NCBI GenBank assembly: GCA_026214975.1
Contig: CM047805.1
Location: 110,851,845 to 110,915,844, forward strand
Reading direction: 5' to 3'
Length of the DNA stretch: 64,000 nucleotides
Source: Gentiana macrophylla
Lineage: Eukaryota; Streptophyta; Magnoliopsida; Gentianales; Gentianaceae
Shown here: piece after piece, positions 21,096 to 34,651 of the stretch
How the letters are laid out: each line of letters begins with the position of its first letter
How positions within the stretch are numbered: position 1 is the stretch's first letter
The notes under the pieces: model-generated
Database searches by the model: none
Told to the model about the DNA's origin: nothing
The model's input: only the letters and a program-made list of their open reading frames with translations
Position numbers and translations under genes: made by a program

Positions 21096-21394
21096 TAAAG
21101 CTTAGTAAAAACTAACTAAAATAACATACGAAAGCAAAAAGAACCAAGGAAAACTAAAACAAGATTGGATATCTAGGATGCCCTCTAGTGGCGCTTTTGG
21201 TTTATGTCGTTAGCTCGACATTCAATTCAGGTTTAACCCGGGTCGGGCCACTTTGGCTTTTTTCCGGTCCTCCTATCAATAGAATTCTTAACAAAATTAT
21301 GACTACGTAAACAGCGAAGGGACTCGGATTCGACCCACCCATTTTTTCCAGGCACCTGGCTTGATCTTACGTCGACCGGGCTCTCTTCCGTGCT

Positions 21395-22895
21395 TTATGC
21401 TTCTTCAAATCCACTTCCTTCCAATATTGTTCCATGTCCCGACTTCCGGCAAAAACTTGGTGGTGATTCAAAGAAGAGCATCGTAAAATAAGTGCTGGGA
21501 GAACTCGTCGCGCAATCATCGACTCTCGACGTGATACAACCAAGCAAATCGAGGAATTTAACTATCTCGGGTGATTCCTTGGTTGGCCAATGTAGTGTTT
21601 GCATCGTTGACCATTGACCTTGAAAGGTGATCACCAATCCCTTAAGTTCCAAGACGCCGCTAGGAAAAGCAGACAGGACCTCAAATGGACCGGACCAACG
21701 CGTCCTTAGCTTTCCCGGGAAAAGATGCAGCCTGGTATTGTATAACAGTACCAGCTCCCCTGCATGAAACTCCCTTTTCTTGATCTTTTTATCATGAAGG
21801 AATTTCATCCTTTCCTTGCTTATCCGTGAACTCTCATAAGCTTGGAGCCTGAACTCGTCTAATTCATGTAGCTGCATGAGCCTATGATCTCCACAAGCTT
21901 GGGAGTCGAAGTTTAGGAACTTAGTTGCCCAATAAGCTCTATGTTCTAATTCTACAGGCAAATGACAGGGCTTTCCATAAACCATTTGGTATGGTGATGT
22001 ACCCATAGGGTTTTTGTATGCGGTCCGGTAAGCCCACAGTACATCATCCAGCTTCAGACTCCAATCCTTTCGATGGGAGTTGACTGTTTTCTCGAGGATT
22101 TTCTTTATACTCACGATTACTACGCTCAACTTGCCCACTTGGTCATAGGGTGATATGGTGTGCCACTCTTATGCTTAACACCATACTTAGCTAATGAGGC
22201 TATCCAGGGTTTATTAATGAAGTGCGAACCTTCATCGATCGATCGAGCTCAGGCAGCCAAACCTCGTGAAAATGTTCCTCTTGTAAATTTCATGACCGTT
22301 TTATGGTCATTTAGTGGAGTCGCGACAGCTTCTACCCATTTAGATACATAGTCTACACAGACCAGAATGTATTTATTTCCGCATGAGGATGGAAATGGTC
22401 CCATAAAGTCAATGCCCCATACATCAAACACTTCACACTCCAAAATGGGTTTAAGCGGCATATCATACCGCCTGGTCAAAGTACCGGTTCTCTGGCACCT
22501 ATCACAGCCTTTGCAGAAAGCTTCAGTATCTTTAAAAATTTCGGGCGATAAAAACCACATTGAAATATTTTGGCAACGGTTTTCCATGGATTGAAATGGC
22601 CACCAGTGGGACCACTATGACATTGCTCAATAATATCCCGTTGCTCGGATTCGAGGACACACCAGTAAGCAACCCATCCTTGCAGATCTTGAACATATAT
22701 GGTTCTTCCCGGACATAGTACTTTAGATCGAGAGAAGAACTTCTTCTTCTCCTGGTAAGAGAATTCGTGGTTTGAGATAGCCGAGTGAAGATAATTGACA
22801 ATCGAAGCATACCAGGGAGGGTCGTGAGTGTGGACATCCATGTTCATAACGCCTCGAAGGGTAATAAAGATCAATGTCCTGGGAGTCTTCCTCAC
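21395..22895 (-). pseudogene. A, integrase (frame-broken)
   Basis: The zinc-binding region ([14 protein letters not shown]) and the start of the catalytic core ([21 protein letters not shown]) are in one frame, near 22249-22587. The C-terminal half ([43 protein letters not shown] and the later RWSGPFEV) is in a second frame, 21395-22138. The wording is typical of Athila integrases. Frame shifts near 22150-22250 and 22480 break it. Its role would be insertion of element cDNA. Confidence 0.85.
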
Positions 22896-23061
22896 TCATG
22901 GCAAAACTCTCGAAATATGGTCCGCTACGGTGTTCTCACTACCCGTATGTCCTTGATGTGAACATCAATTCTTGTAGTGTAAGAATCCATCTCACAGCGA
23001 TCTCGGTTTAGCATCCTTCTTGTTCATCAAGTAACGCAAAGTCGCATGATCACCCATACAA

Positions 23062-24519
23062 TCACCTTGGCACCAAGCAAATAGTCATGAACTTATCCAT
23101 GGAAAACACAAGCGCTAACAGTTCCTTTTCCGTAGTGGTATAGTTTGCTTGGGCTGGATTCAAGGTATGACTTGCGTAGGAAATAGGTTGGAACTTACCA
23201 TTAATCCTTTGTCCCAATACTGACCAACCAGCAGCGTAATTGGAGGCATCACACATTAGTTCAAATGGCATGTTCCAATCCGGAGAAATCAGGATAGGGC
23301 AGAGGTCAAATATTTGTTTTAGCTCTTTGAAGGCATTTTTGATGATCATTATCGAAATTGAAAGTGATGTCATCTTTCATTAAAGTTGATAAAGGTTTAG
23401 ATATTTTTGAAAAATCTTTTATAAATCTCTATAGAACCCCACATGACCAAGGAAACTTCTTACTTCTTTCGTGTTTAGGGTAATTCATCTTTTCAATAGC
23501 TTCTATATTAGCTCTATCAACCTCTATGCCTTTAGCGGAAATCTTGTGACCTAAAACAATCCTTCGGTTACCATAAGATGGCACTTCTCCCGATTGAGAA
23601 TCAAGTTCTTCTCCACACACCTTTGCAAAGATACTTTGTCTAGATTTTCAAGATAGTCCGTGTAAACGATGTGCCAAACACCGAGAAGTCGATCCATGAA
23701 TACCTCCATGCATTTCTCTATAAGTCCATCAAAGATAGCCAACATACATCTTTGAAATGTAGTGGTGCATTACAAAGTCCAAGGGCATTCGCCTATAAGC
23801 GAAAGTACCATGGGGCAGGTGAAGGTTGTTTTCTCTTGATCTAATGGGTCAATAGGGATTTGGAAATAACTCTGAATAACCGCCCGAAAACAAGAGAAAG
23901 CATGCCCGCCAAACGTTCCAACATTTGGTCTATGAAGGGAGAGGCAAATGGTCTTTTAAGGTCACCTCGTTTAGCTTCCTATAGTCTATCTGGACTCTGT
24001 ACCCAAAGTGACTAATCGACGCCTACCTCCTCACCTTTGTCATTCTTTTCAATGGTAGTACCTCCTTTTAGGTACTACCCGAGTGGGACACCTAATCGCT
24101 ATCGCCTATCGCGATAAATGATCCCCATATCCAACAAACTTAATAATCTCCTTCTTCACCACTTCCTGCATGTGTGGGTTTAAACGTCTCTGCGGTTGTC
24201 TTATACTCCTTGCACCTTCTTCGGTTCTAATCTTATGCATACAGACGTCTGGAGATATTCCTCTTATATCACCTACCTGCCAACCGAAAGCTTTCTCATT
24301 TTTCTTTAGAACGTCAACCCACTCATCTTCTTCTTCTGCTGACAGTGTAGAGGAGATAATCAGAGGTAAGTGCTTACCTTCTCTCAAGAAGATATACTTC
24401 AGATGCTGAGGTAGAGGTTTTAGAACAAGGTCCTCAGGAGGTTCCTCTAAACTGGTTTTGGCTTCTCCTCGTTTTAGATCTTCCTCCGCGATAGGGTCAA
24501 AAACTCTTGCCTCAAGCAA
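23062..24519 (-). pseudogene. A, reverse transcriptase and RNase H (frame-broken)
   Basis: RT begins in the frame ending RQPQRRLNPHMQEVVKKEIIKF (24106-24519). The middle is badly broken, and the active-site region reads EVFMDRLL at about 23690-23710 instead of an FMDD-type motif. GHKISAKGIEVDRANIEAI (23429-23620) follows. The RNase H part is recognisable by LMCDASNYA and YASHTLNPAQANYTTTEKE (23062-23373). At least four frame breaks are needed to connect these pieces. Confidence 0.82.
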
Positions 24520-25226
24520 ATCGACTTCTTACGAGGGGAAAGAGTTCTTTCACAGAGCACCGTGTCCTCTTCAACAAGCTCTTCTCCATAGGCAGCCTCT
24601 AGCTCGTCCAGAGTGTAGTCGTGAAATCGTCTCGACGTCTCAATCACAAAACCCGAGGGTTTTCGAGAAGGTGCTCTGAGAGCTTTAACTACACTTTGTA
24701 GCGCACTTCCTCCTCCCCAACACGTAAAGTGACAAATCCGCATCGCAATCTATAGAGGCTCGGCAGTAGATAGGAAAGGTCGTCCCAGGAGGAGGGGGGT
24801 ATCTTCTTCTTTAGTGTCCAAGACGTACCAATCCACAGAAATGTAAATTTGTCTACTTGGACCGAGAAGGTCTCTAAGCACTCCTTCGGCTCTCTTGAAA
24901 GATCTGCATGCAATTTGGATACTTATGGGGTAGGCTCCAATAGATGGTCAAGGTGTAGTCTCTGCGCATGTGGAGATAGAGACATCGAGACTAATGGATG
25001 CTCCTAAATCACACAGAGTTTGGGAAACTTAAATCCTTGATCCGGGCAGAGTTAAGACAAACTTTCCCGGATCGCTGCGCTTCTTAGGAATTTCTCCGTC
25101 ATTGATAGCGGAGCATTCCTCTCCCAATTTTTTCTCCATTTCACCCAACTTCTTCTTTGAAGAAACAACATCCTTCACAAACTTGGCGTATTTAGGCATC
25201 TCAACCAACACTTGAGATAAAGGCAA
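24520..25226 (-). pseudogene. A, protease region (frame-broken)
   Basis: The text before the protease (MPKYAKFVKDVVSSKKKLGE... EECSAI, 25029-25226) is the standard Athila lead-in. The active site reads LCDLGAS near 24985-25000, with the D-L-G triad usual for Athila. Downstream pieces (VDKFTFLW, TLDELEAAYGEELVEEDTV) continue in shifting frames towards RT. Confidence 0.72.
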
Positions 25227-25467
25227 ATTTACTTGGGTGTTTCTTAGTAGGTTGAGTACCTTCTCGTACTTCTTGTCTTCAGATAATGAAATGTTTTGCT
25301 TTCTTGGCGGAAATGGGAGCTTATTCAGTTCTTCTTCGGAAAAGACTCTCTGGCGAAAGCTCTTATAGCTTTGTCCTCAAGATCCTTCCACCTCACCATC
25401 TTTTCCGTCTTTTTACCCGTCGAGGATCATTCGCTGAGTGACTTTCTCCGGTTCATCATTTTGGTTT

Positions 25468-27146
25468 TCAATCACCCGAGATCTCTTTCCGCTTCAATCT
25501 CATTTTCATCTTTCTCTTCATCAGGTCGTGGATGCGATTCTCCCCTCCTACCGAATCGGGGTAGGAGGGTTTACTCGTTTCCCAGTTCATCAGTAACAGT
25601 GGTGTTGTTGCAATTGTGTACCGGATCTCGGGTTCATAGCATTTGACTCCTCTTGTCCATGGGAGTAATGGGTGCGAGCTCGGCACGATGGTTTGTTCTC
25701 GCTTCGCTGGCCGCATGCCCACTTTTAGGGTTTTTTTCTGTAAAACTAGGTAGCTGACCTTGAGGTCTGGCAGCCAATTGTTCAGCCAGTTGTCCTAACT
25801 GTCTCTCTAAGTTCTTCATCGTCCTCTGTTGCTCTTCATACTCTGCCCTTGTAGGGGTAGTACCATAAGTTGAGGAGTCCTGAGTAGGGCGGTTCTGCTG
25901 TGAGTTTTGATTAGCGGGCCAGGTTGGATTTGTTTTTGGTTGAGAATTTGAACTTTGACTCGAGTTGGGGTTCTGGTAGTAGGCATTGCGAGTGGTATTC
26001 TGTCCCGAATTTTGATTGTAGCCCAAATTCTGAGTGCGGTTTTGGTCATAACCTTGATTTTGAACATAGTTTCTATTCTGGTTGTAGTTCTGACCTTGAG
26101 AGTTATTCTGGTTTGAAAATCTCGGTTCTCGTGGGCGGAAGAATTGTTTCTCTCATTTCCACCATTCAAGGGGCATGTTCATGTAATTGTGACCTCTAAG
26201 CCCACTGTGTATAGCAATTCACCGAATCATACTGCCTTGTTTGTTGGGCAGCATTGGCTTGAAAGGTGGGGATGGGAGTGTACTGACAATGGTCACTGAT
26301 GTGACCAGTCTGATAACAGTTATCACAAGAGAATACTTGTGCATTCTGTTGGAGAGAGGGCTGATTTTGATTTTTATTCATGGTCAAAGCGAGAAAGTTG
26401 ACTGGCAGGTCGCAATCATTTGACCATGATTCGGTTGTTGACTTCCTCGATTTTAGTGCGGCATGGACCGATGGTGATTGATATGTAGGTGCATAGTTGT
26501 ACCTAGCTATATCTTCAAATAACTCCCACCCTTGTCGTGGGGTTTCTTCAAGAAGACTCCTACAGATGAGGAGTTGACCATTCCTTTAGTGGACTCATTC
26601 AGCACTAATCGAAGAAAATATGGACCTTTCTCTGCAAATCCATTCCATGATGGGGCACTTGTTCAACAAAATTTTGAAACGCTTCCATGCTTCAAAGAAA
26701 GATTCATCACTCAGTTGATGAAAATTTGAGATCTCGTTAAGACATTGAGTTGTCTTAGATGGAGGAAAATATTGGGCCAAAATTGACTTTCGAGTGGGCC
26801 CAAGTTTGGATAGATTCGAAGGAAGAGATTTAAACCATTCCATTGCTTCTCCACGGAGTGAAAATGGAAACTTGATTTGACTTAATGATGTCTTGATCGA
26901 CATCCTTGATGCGAGTAGTATCGCATATACCCGTAAATACATAAAGATGCGTATAGGGGTTCTCGATTGATACCCATAGAAAGTTGATGCATGCCGCACC
27001 ATCTGGATGAGGGCTGGTCTTATCTCAAACGGGGCTGTATCGGTAGGGATAACCACAGCCGAGCGAATGTTCACATCACCGGGAGTGGCATAGTCTGCCA
27101 GGGTGCGGTTGGCTTGAGCCATTGAAACAGTAGTTTCTTCCTCCAA
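25468..27146 (-). pseudogene. A, gag (frame-broken)
   Basis: The start MEEETTVSMAQANRTLADYA and the following FPFSLRGEAMEWFKSLP...FEAWKRFKILLNKCP are the retrotrans_gag domain (26595-27146). A CCHC zinc knuckle, CDNCYQTGHISDHC, lies in the frame at 26196-26387. The Gln/Asn-rich C-terminal region with NLERQLGQLAEQL...RPQG and PSFTEKNPK (25634-26026) is characteristic of Athila gag. The three pieces are in different frames. The product would form the virus-like particle. Confidence 0.85.
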
Positions 27147-27567
27147 GAAAAGGTTGGAGAAGAAATTATCCTCAGAAGAGTTTTCACTCGAACTCTCTTA
27201 GACTTCCTCTTCGGGAATCGAAATGGGCTCGGGAACTTTTCGTTTACGGTTTACTCGAACTACGTCTCATTCAAGCTCAGGTTCAAAAATTAACTTCGTC
27301 GTTTTCGTTTGCATACGACGAACTAAAACTAAGGAGAGAAAAGAAGAAAGGAGTCAGGAAAGCAGACGGGCGTCCAAGGTCCTGGACGGGCGTCTACCTA
27401 GAAATTGAGCTAAGCGGGCGTCTACAAATCCAAACGCTCGTCCGGTTAGTCGAAGAAGCTGGACGGACGCCCGAGTGGATGGACGCTCGTTCGATTCGAT
27501 GACGAATGATCTAAGCTTATGCTAAAAACACATAAAACCGTGCGGTTCTCGCAACGGCGCCAAAACT
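27147..27567 (-). other. A, 5' leader with palindromes and primer site
   Basis: Between gag and the 5' LTR. At 27362-27492 there are at least six GGACGNNCGTCC-like words. The primer binding site (27546-27562) reads TGGCGCCGTTGCGAGAA on the minus strand, resembling the tRNA-Asp site of Athila elements. Confidence 0.75.
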
Positions 27568-28969
27568 TGTGGTGGATTTTTGTAAATGAAACAAAAGACA
27601 AGAAATAAAAAATCGGTTGGTCGCTCCAAGTGCAAAGCTTGTAGTAAAGCGATTATTCGGGTCGATCCCACGAACGTGAGGTTGAATGTGTATTTAAGTT
27701 TAAGCAAAAAGTGTCACAAATAACAATTCTAGGTTTATCAAATAATGGGGAGAAAGCAGACGGACGAGGATCCACAATTCAAGATAGCGGTAAAGGCTTC
27801 TAGTTCCCTACGCATGCAAATCAACTAAAGGTCAAGATTAACCTATACCCAACGCAAATTACTAATTTCTCAGATAATTTGTTTATCAACTTTTATCAAA
27901 GATTGATTCTTCAAGCACGATAGGCGTGAATTCTTTCGAATCTATTATCTAGGTTAACAATTTGATAACTTTCGTTTTAGACAAATTGATTAAACTGATT
28001 ACTATTGCGGTGATCTAGAATCCATTCAACTATCGTCAAACGAATATCACAGGCTTTATCTATCGATATCAAGCACAAAATAAACGCAATAAAAATCTGA
28101 CCTTTTATTGATTGCAAAACGCAGAAAAATAAGAAAAACCCAAAAACACTTCTTGAATTGCTTCACCCGTTCGTCCAACCCAAGAGTTTAGCTACTCATG
28201 ATAATCTTGAAATCAACAAGTTGTTTTGATTGCATAAAAACAAAAAGAAAGCACAAACTGCTGCGGTTTTTTAAGATAAAATTCGACTCTATCAATCTCT
28301 ATATGTGTATCTTTATGTGTTTTTGCTAGGTTTTACAATCAGACTATTTATAGAAAACAGGAAAAATTAGGGTTGGGGCGCGGCCGATACAGCTAGGGTT
28401 TTAAGTCGGTTTTGCTGAACACGGCCTTGGACGCTCGTCTACCCTTCCGGACGCTCGTCTGGTCTGCTTTGAACTTCGAGTCGGGCCGAGTCTTCTTCAG
28501 ACGCCCGTTCATCCCAGCGTCCACCCTGCGTCCAAACTTCCTGAATGTAACCTATCCTCCTGGACGCCCGTCCATTTGATCAAACGCCCGTCCATCTGGA
28601 CGGGCCATGGACGCTCGTTCAGCTGTTCAGAGTGCGATTTTCTCATCTTTATCTCTTTTTCTCCACTCCACTTGATCATTATCTCCTTCTTAAATCTTTA
28701 TAGCTCGAGTTCTATCCCTTTTGATCATCATTTGAGCACAATAAACATACCTATAACACATGGAACACACCGCAAACTGTAGTAATATTCAAATACTTAT
28801 ATTTCAACCATAGAATCACATAATTATACCAACTTTGCGATCAAGTCTATGAAAATATCGTTTGCTTGATATTCTAATAAAATGACCAATTATTATGCAA
28901 ATTATACAATATAGAGGGAAAAACATCGTGGAATATCGCCTTATAATTCATAGATTTTCGCCCTTAACA
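27568..28969 (-). repeat. 5' LTR of element A
   Basis: Partner of 15241-16653. It carries the same palindromic cluster at 28427-28620 and ends CCCTTAACA before the TGATC duplication. Confidence 0.92.
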
Positions 28970-28974
28970 TGATC

Positions 28975-30047
28975 AATCTCGAAAACTATTAAATTCCTTT
29001 AACTCAATTCCTAGGGTTTTGTTTCCTTTTCCAAGTAAAACAATTAGACATACATCACATGATCATAAATTTGTTCCCAAATTACTTAACCCAATTAACA
29101 ACACATGATTCCTCAAAATATTGTTAATTGTATCGATTGAAAAAGTTCTATTGATGAATTATATTTCCATACAAATTCAACTCAACATATGGCTTTATTG
29201 ATATTCCTATCTAACAAAACACTTAACAATCAAATCAAATAACAATTGATAAATAAAATTCAATATTCGAATTCATAAACAAAGATAACCTAACAATCCG
29301 TGGTTGTGGTGATGTTGATGTGGTATCCTCCCGCTATTCTACCGTGATGTGCTTAGCCTTCCATCCTTGTGATGATCCAAGACATGATTGAAGGGAAGAT
29401 ACTCATAATTTTTTAGGATTTGGTGCGGCTCCTCCAAGGGTGGAATATGCGGCTGTATGTTGTGTGTATTAGGGTTGAAATAACACGCCTATTTATAGAA
29501 TTCTGAGGCGGCTAGGTCAAAAACGGCACTGGACGCCCGTCCAGAGGGGTGGACGCCAGTCCAAAGTGCAAAACTTATTTGAGTCGGGCCGAGCTGGGGT
29601 TGGACGCACGTCCTATGCAAAATTGGGCAAAATCAGACGCCAGTCCACTAAAAATCTGTCAATCCTGAATCAAAATTCTTCAGTGGGACGCTTGATTCAA
29701 TACTTCAGACGTTCATTCAAAGATGCCTTCAAATTCGACCTTTCATCTTTATCTCTTTATTCTTGACTCCCAATCTTCAAAACATGATTACACACTTTAA
29801 ATCAACTTTTCCTCACCACATTTAACACACCTGACGTCATTGAAAACATACCAAAGTGTAACACAACTCAAACCAACATAAAATCATCATTTTAAGCACG
29901 TAATTGGCGCGTTTTACACTTTTTATAACTCTACAACCATTTCTTCAATTTGTTCATTTAATACATAATTTTCTATAAAAATTACTAAAACACGGGGATT
30001 ATTGTTATGAAATATTACGATATAAATCATAAAATTCACCGAGAACA
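28975..30047 (-). repeat. Left LTR of B, second part
   Basis: Continuation of the LTR begun at 14782 after the element A insertion. It ends GAGAACA at 30047. From 29222 on it matches the right LTR at 35918-36735. GGACGCCCGTCC-type palindromes lie at 29530-29720. Confidence 0.88.
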
Positions 30048-30085
30048 ACTCCCCCACACTTAGCTTTTTGTTCGTCCCGAACAAA
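30048..30085 (-). other. Polypurine tract and adjacent hairpin of B
   Basis: AGTGTGGGGGAGT (minus strand) abuts the LTR as in A. The neighbouring hairpin reads TTTGTTCG-TCC-CGAACAAA (30067-30085), a perfect 8-bp stem. It differs from the hairpin in A by one C:G to T:A pair exchange. Confidence 0.8.
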
Positions 30086-30299
30086 ACAATCAAAACTAGC
30101 TCACGTAAAATGTAATCCAAATAGATCTCTAACTCACGTAACAGAAGATACAACAACTATAGCAAGTAATACCATCATAGAGATAGATTCGGTGTTTGTG
30201 TGACAAGCCCTTTTCAAATTTAACAAGCCTTTCAAAGAAATATCCTCTCACAAATCCAATGACTATCCTAGATATAAGCAGTAATAGCTCCACTCAAAG

Positions 30300-30602
30300 C
30301 CTTCCCACGCACTCAGTAGGATAATCCCTACAGCATATCATGCGGTTCTACTGGGTATAAGATCCATGATAACAAAAACTTCACTTTATTTTTATTCATC
30401 ATTTCCAAAATTTTCAAATTTGACGCATATCAGAATGAGCTATTACCCATCATAGTAGAATAGGACATTTCGTGATAATCCCCTACCTACTCAAATCATA
30501 AGGTAGCTTTTCCTGACTGTCGTGAGCTATTGGTCATCATAGTGGAATAGGACATACGTGGTATACCCTACCTCACTCAAATCATCGACCAGCTTCCGAC
30601 AA
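30300..30602 (-). repeat. Conserved 3' noncoding block of B, internally duplicated
   Basis: Counterpart of 16955-17247. Two units with GAGCTATT, AGAATAGGACATTTCGTG or GGAATAGGACATACGTGG, CCCTACCT and ACTCAAATCAT lie in tandem, preceded by ATCCCTACAGCATATC. It sits at the same place relative to the polypurine tract as in A. Confidence 0.75.
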
Positions 30603-31440
30603 ACGTATTTATTATGATTGCTTATTCATTCACTTTTTTCAAGACATAAGTTACATCTCACTCATCACATTCGAACTTTATGATATTCACAGCACACGGT
30701 CTAACTAAGGTGTTACTATACTGATCTTACTAAGATAAATCACTAAAACAATGAAAGGATATAGTTCAAAAATCTTGCTTCAATCTCAAAGGCTTTCGTG
30801 AGTGAAAAATGAATACTAGCTCCATGAAAGTAAAGACATGCTATAATTATCTCACTAAGTCACATACTATCATCGTTAGAAAACTACAACTAGCAAGCAT
30901 TTAGTTTCAATCACATGCTCGAGATTCACAAAAATTTTAAATTTGCTCGAAATTCAACATTCACTCATATCTCAAAGGATATAGCATGAAAACATACCCA
31001 ATTTACCCCCCCACACTTAAATCACATTATGTCCTAAGAATGTGCAAATAAAGGAAAAGAATACTTAGCTGGTTTCAAAGCGGTTGTCGGGCTGTAGGTT
31101 GACAGTGGTCAGGCCATAACATGAGTGTACCGCTGCAGCTCGTATCACGAACAGACAACACTAAAAGTGATAGCGGCAAAAACCGCTCAACAAGATCTCG
31201 CAACACTCGACATAGCATATGATCTCGGGTACAAGGGTATATGAGTAAACATGTAGACACATAAAAATGGGCAAATAAAGCATTCACAAATAGGACAGGG
31301 AGAACCAACACACAAATCACCATTGTTTTATTCCTAAAAACCTAAAAACTCAACGAAAAAAAAAAAAAAAAAAAAATAACTTAAAAGACTAGGCTGCCTC
31401 CTAGGAGCGCTTCTTTATTGTCATTAGCTTGACAAATATC
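30603..31440. other. B, 3' noncoding region with an A-run
   Basis: No coding text is recognised. A run of about 22 A lies near 31353-31376. B has no counterpart here of the two downstream ORFs of element A. Confidence 0.5.
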
Positions 31441-31446
31441 TCAAAA

Positions 31447-32811
31447 TCAACCCGGATCGGGCCACTTTGGTTTGATCAGGGCTACTTCTTTATCAGAGTC
31501 AGAGTGGAGAGCATCGGTGTGGTCACAGCAACAACAAGTCAAGTGCGCGACTAAGTCTTGTACTTTAGCCATCCAGACAGCACTGATTCTCTTCTTTGTG
31601 TTGTTGCTTAATTTTGGCACCGGCATACTAATGGGTGCAGGAGTCGTGGTAGAAGCATCTTTAAGATGTAGGGCAATAATGTCATCATCCGAATTAAAGA
31701 AGTCGGATGGGATCTCATCACAAATCAAAGACATCACCATGTGTCAACCACCTTCCGAAAGTATAGGACTTCAGGTGCTTCATAAGGCTGTCCGAAATAC
31801 TTTTTCAATCCATGACCATTTACTTTAAAAGGTTGACCGCTGTACCCTTTAAGGAGATCGCTCCACCCGGATGAACTTCGACAATTTCAAAGGGTCCGGA
31901 CCATCTTGGACTTAAGCTTGCCAGCAAACAGATGTAATCTGGTGTTGTAAAGCAAAGCCATCTCTCCTACCTTGAAATCTCTATCTTTTATCTTGGCATC
32001 GTGGAGCCTTTGTTCTCTCCTTGCTCGGCTTGGCATTCTCGTAGGCCCCGAGTCCGAATTCGTCGAGCTCATGTAGTTGCAAAGTAATCTTTTCCCGCAG
32101 AGTGGCTATCGAAGTTCAAGTATTTAATAGCCCAATAAGCTCAGTGCTCAACTCGATTGGTAGATGGCATGCCTTGCCGTAAACCATTTGAAAAGGCGAC
32201 GTACCTATGGGGTCTTGAACGCAGTCGCGATAAGCCCAGAGTGCGTCGTCCAACTTCAGACTCCAGTTGGATCTATTAGAATTCACCGTTTTCTCCAAAA
32301 TCCGCTTTAGACTTCATTTGCTTACCTCGACTTGGCCACTGGTTTGGGGTGGTATGGTGTACCAATTCTATGCTTGACACCATATTTCTCAAGAATTTTA
32401 TCCCGGTGGTGCGTTAGGAAAAATGCGAACCTTCATCACCGATAAGGGCTACAGACGACTAAATCTAGTAAAGATATTCTTTTGCAAGAATTTCTTAACA
32501 ACTTTGTGATCATTGGTTTGGGTGGCTATAGCCTCTACCCACTTGGAAACATAGTCAACGCAGACTAGGATATATTTATTACCGCACGATGATGGGAAAG
32601 GTCCCATGAAATCGATGCCCCACACGTCGAAGACTTCACATTCCAAGATAGGCCTCAAAGGCATCTCCATCCTATTCTCGAGCCTCCCTACTCTTTGACA
32701 TCTATCACGGCCTTTGCAAAAGGCTTCAGGCGTCTTTGAACAGAGTAGGCCAAGAAAATCCAGCTTGAAGGATTTTCGCAATGATCTTTGGTGCTCCGTA
32801 GTGTCCACCAA
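31447..32811 (-). pseudogene. B, integrase (frame-broken)
   Basis: The zinc region and core start ([14 protein letters not shown], then [21 protein letters not shown]) are at 32449-32811. [15 protein letters not shown]...[17 protein letters not shown] is at 32116-32298. The C-terminal [21 protein letters not shown] follows at 31887-32072, and a tail lies at 31447-31740. One zinc-ligand Cys appears changed to Arg (KGRDRC). The pieces lie in different frames. Confidence 0.82.
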
Positions 32812-33005
32812 ATAGGACCACTATGACATTGCTCTAAGATATCCAATTGTTCATGTTCCGGAACACACCCACGAGCAACCCGTCTTTGCGGACTTTAAAC
32901 AAATGTGGATCCTCCCATACGAGATACTTCAAGTCTTTGAAAAACTTCTTCTTTTCACGACACGTCATATCTTCTAAATGCCCGATCGCTAAGTAATTGA
33001 CGTAA

Positions 33006-34501
33006 TCAAGATACCACGGACCTCACATTCTCTAGTCTCATTAATTGCTCGGTCGGAAAGTCAATGCCTATTTCCTTAGGATTTTCGTCACCCTCGTTCA
33101 CTAGGCGAGATAAGTGGTCAGCCACAACATTATCACTACCTTTCTTGTCCTTAATTTCAAGGTCAAATTCTGTAGTATCGTAATCCATCCGAGTAACCTT
33201 GGTTTAGCGTCTGCTTTGCCCATAAGGTAGGTAGCGTAGGTTGCGTGATCCGCCCACACCATCACTTTGGACCCTAAAAGATAACTTCTGAATTTGTCAA
33301 TAGCAAAAACGACTGCCAAGAATTCTTTCTCGGTAGTGGCGTAATTGCATTGAGCTGGGTTCAAAGTTCGGCTCGCATAGTAAATCGGCCTGAACTTTTT
33401 ATCAATTCTCTGCCCTAGAACTGCGCCCACTGCGTAGTTAGAGGCATCGCACATTAGTTCAAAAGGTTTAGTCCAGTCGGGCGCGATTAAAATGGGAACA
33501 CTGGTTAGCTTATCCTTTAAGCTATTAAAAGCTTTCTTACACCCATCATCAAACAAGAACTCCACTTCCTCTTTCAGCGGGTTGGATAACGGCTTTGCTA
33601 TCGTTGAAAAATCTTTAATGAAACGCCGATAGAAGCCCACATGTCCTAGAAATCCTCGTAGCTCCTTCACTGTCTTCGGGTACGACATTCTCTCAATGGC
33701 TTCTACTTTAGCTTTATCCACCTGAATACCCGTCTTTGGACACCTTGTGTCCCAAAACAATCCCTTCTTCGACTAGAAAATGGCACTTTTCCCGATTAAG
33801 CACCGATTTTTCTCAACACAACGTTGGAGTACCATATCTAGATTCTTTAGGATTTCATCAAAGGCGCCGCCATAGGCGAAAAGTCATCCATGAAGACCTC
33901 CATGCACCGCTCCACAAGTCCATAAAAATGGCCAACATGCATCGTTGAAAGCGAGCGGTGCATTACACAAACCGAAAGGCATTCTGCGGAACGCAAAAGT
34001 GCCCGATGGACAGGTAAAAGTTGTCTTCTCTTGGTCATTAGGGTCGATGGCTATCTGGAAATAACCAGAATATCCATCGAGAAAACAATAATACTTATGA
34101 CCACTCGCCTTTCTAGAAGTTGGTCAATGAAGTAGGGGAAATGATCCTTAGCGGTGACTTCATTTAATCTGCGATAATCAATGCAAACTCTATAGCCGAT
34201 CACAAGGCGTAAGGCAACTTCTTCCCTTTTCGTTTCTTTTCCACGGTAATGCCTCCTTCTTAGGCACAACTTGAGTAGGGGTGACCCACTCACTATCGGC
34301 GATGGCGTAGATAATACCCATATCGAGCCATTTTATGATCCTTTTGACAACCTCTCGCATGTGCGGATTCAGCCTCCTTTGAGGTTGTCTCGACCTTTTT
34401 CGCTCCTTCCTCCGTTCGGATCTTATGCATGCACACGCCTGGGTCGATTCTCCGATATCGCCCACCTGCCATCCGAACGCGAGGATATGTTTCTCAAGCA
34501 C
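33006..34501 (-). pseudogene. B, reverse transcriptase and RNase H (frame-broken)
   Basis: RT starts with LEKHILAFGWQVGDI and RQPQRRLNPHMREVVKRIIKW (34190-34501). The active site EVFMDDFS is intact, in the frame at 33847-34038. KTVKELRGFLGHVGFYRRFIK, then LMCDASNYAVGAVLGQRI and YATTEKEFLAVVFAIDKFRSY (RNase H) are at 33101-33760. It is better preserved than its counterpart in A but still split by several frame shifts. Confidence 0.85.
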
Positions 34502-34651
34502 TTTGATTAATTCGCTTCTTGCTCCGGCTCGAGTTTAGACGCGAGATGATCAAGCGGCAACTTATCACCGTCTTTAAGGAAGATGTATTTTAGGTCTTTC
34601 GCGGAAGTGGTTTCAACTCTAAGTCAGCAGGTGGTTGCTCGATACTAGATT

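Larger units (their letters stand above)
15241..28969 (-). mobile_element. Athila-like Ty3/gypsy element A
   Basis: Complete 13.7-kb element with LTRs at 15241-16653 and 27568-28969 and TGATC duplications at 15236-15240 and 28970-28974. The primer site resembles tRNA-Asp, as in known Athila elements. Gene order on the minus strand is gag, protease, RT, RNase H, integrase, then two further open frames before the 3' LTR. Gag and pol are frame-broken, whereas the two downstream frames are largely open. Confidence 0.9.
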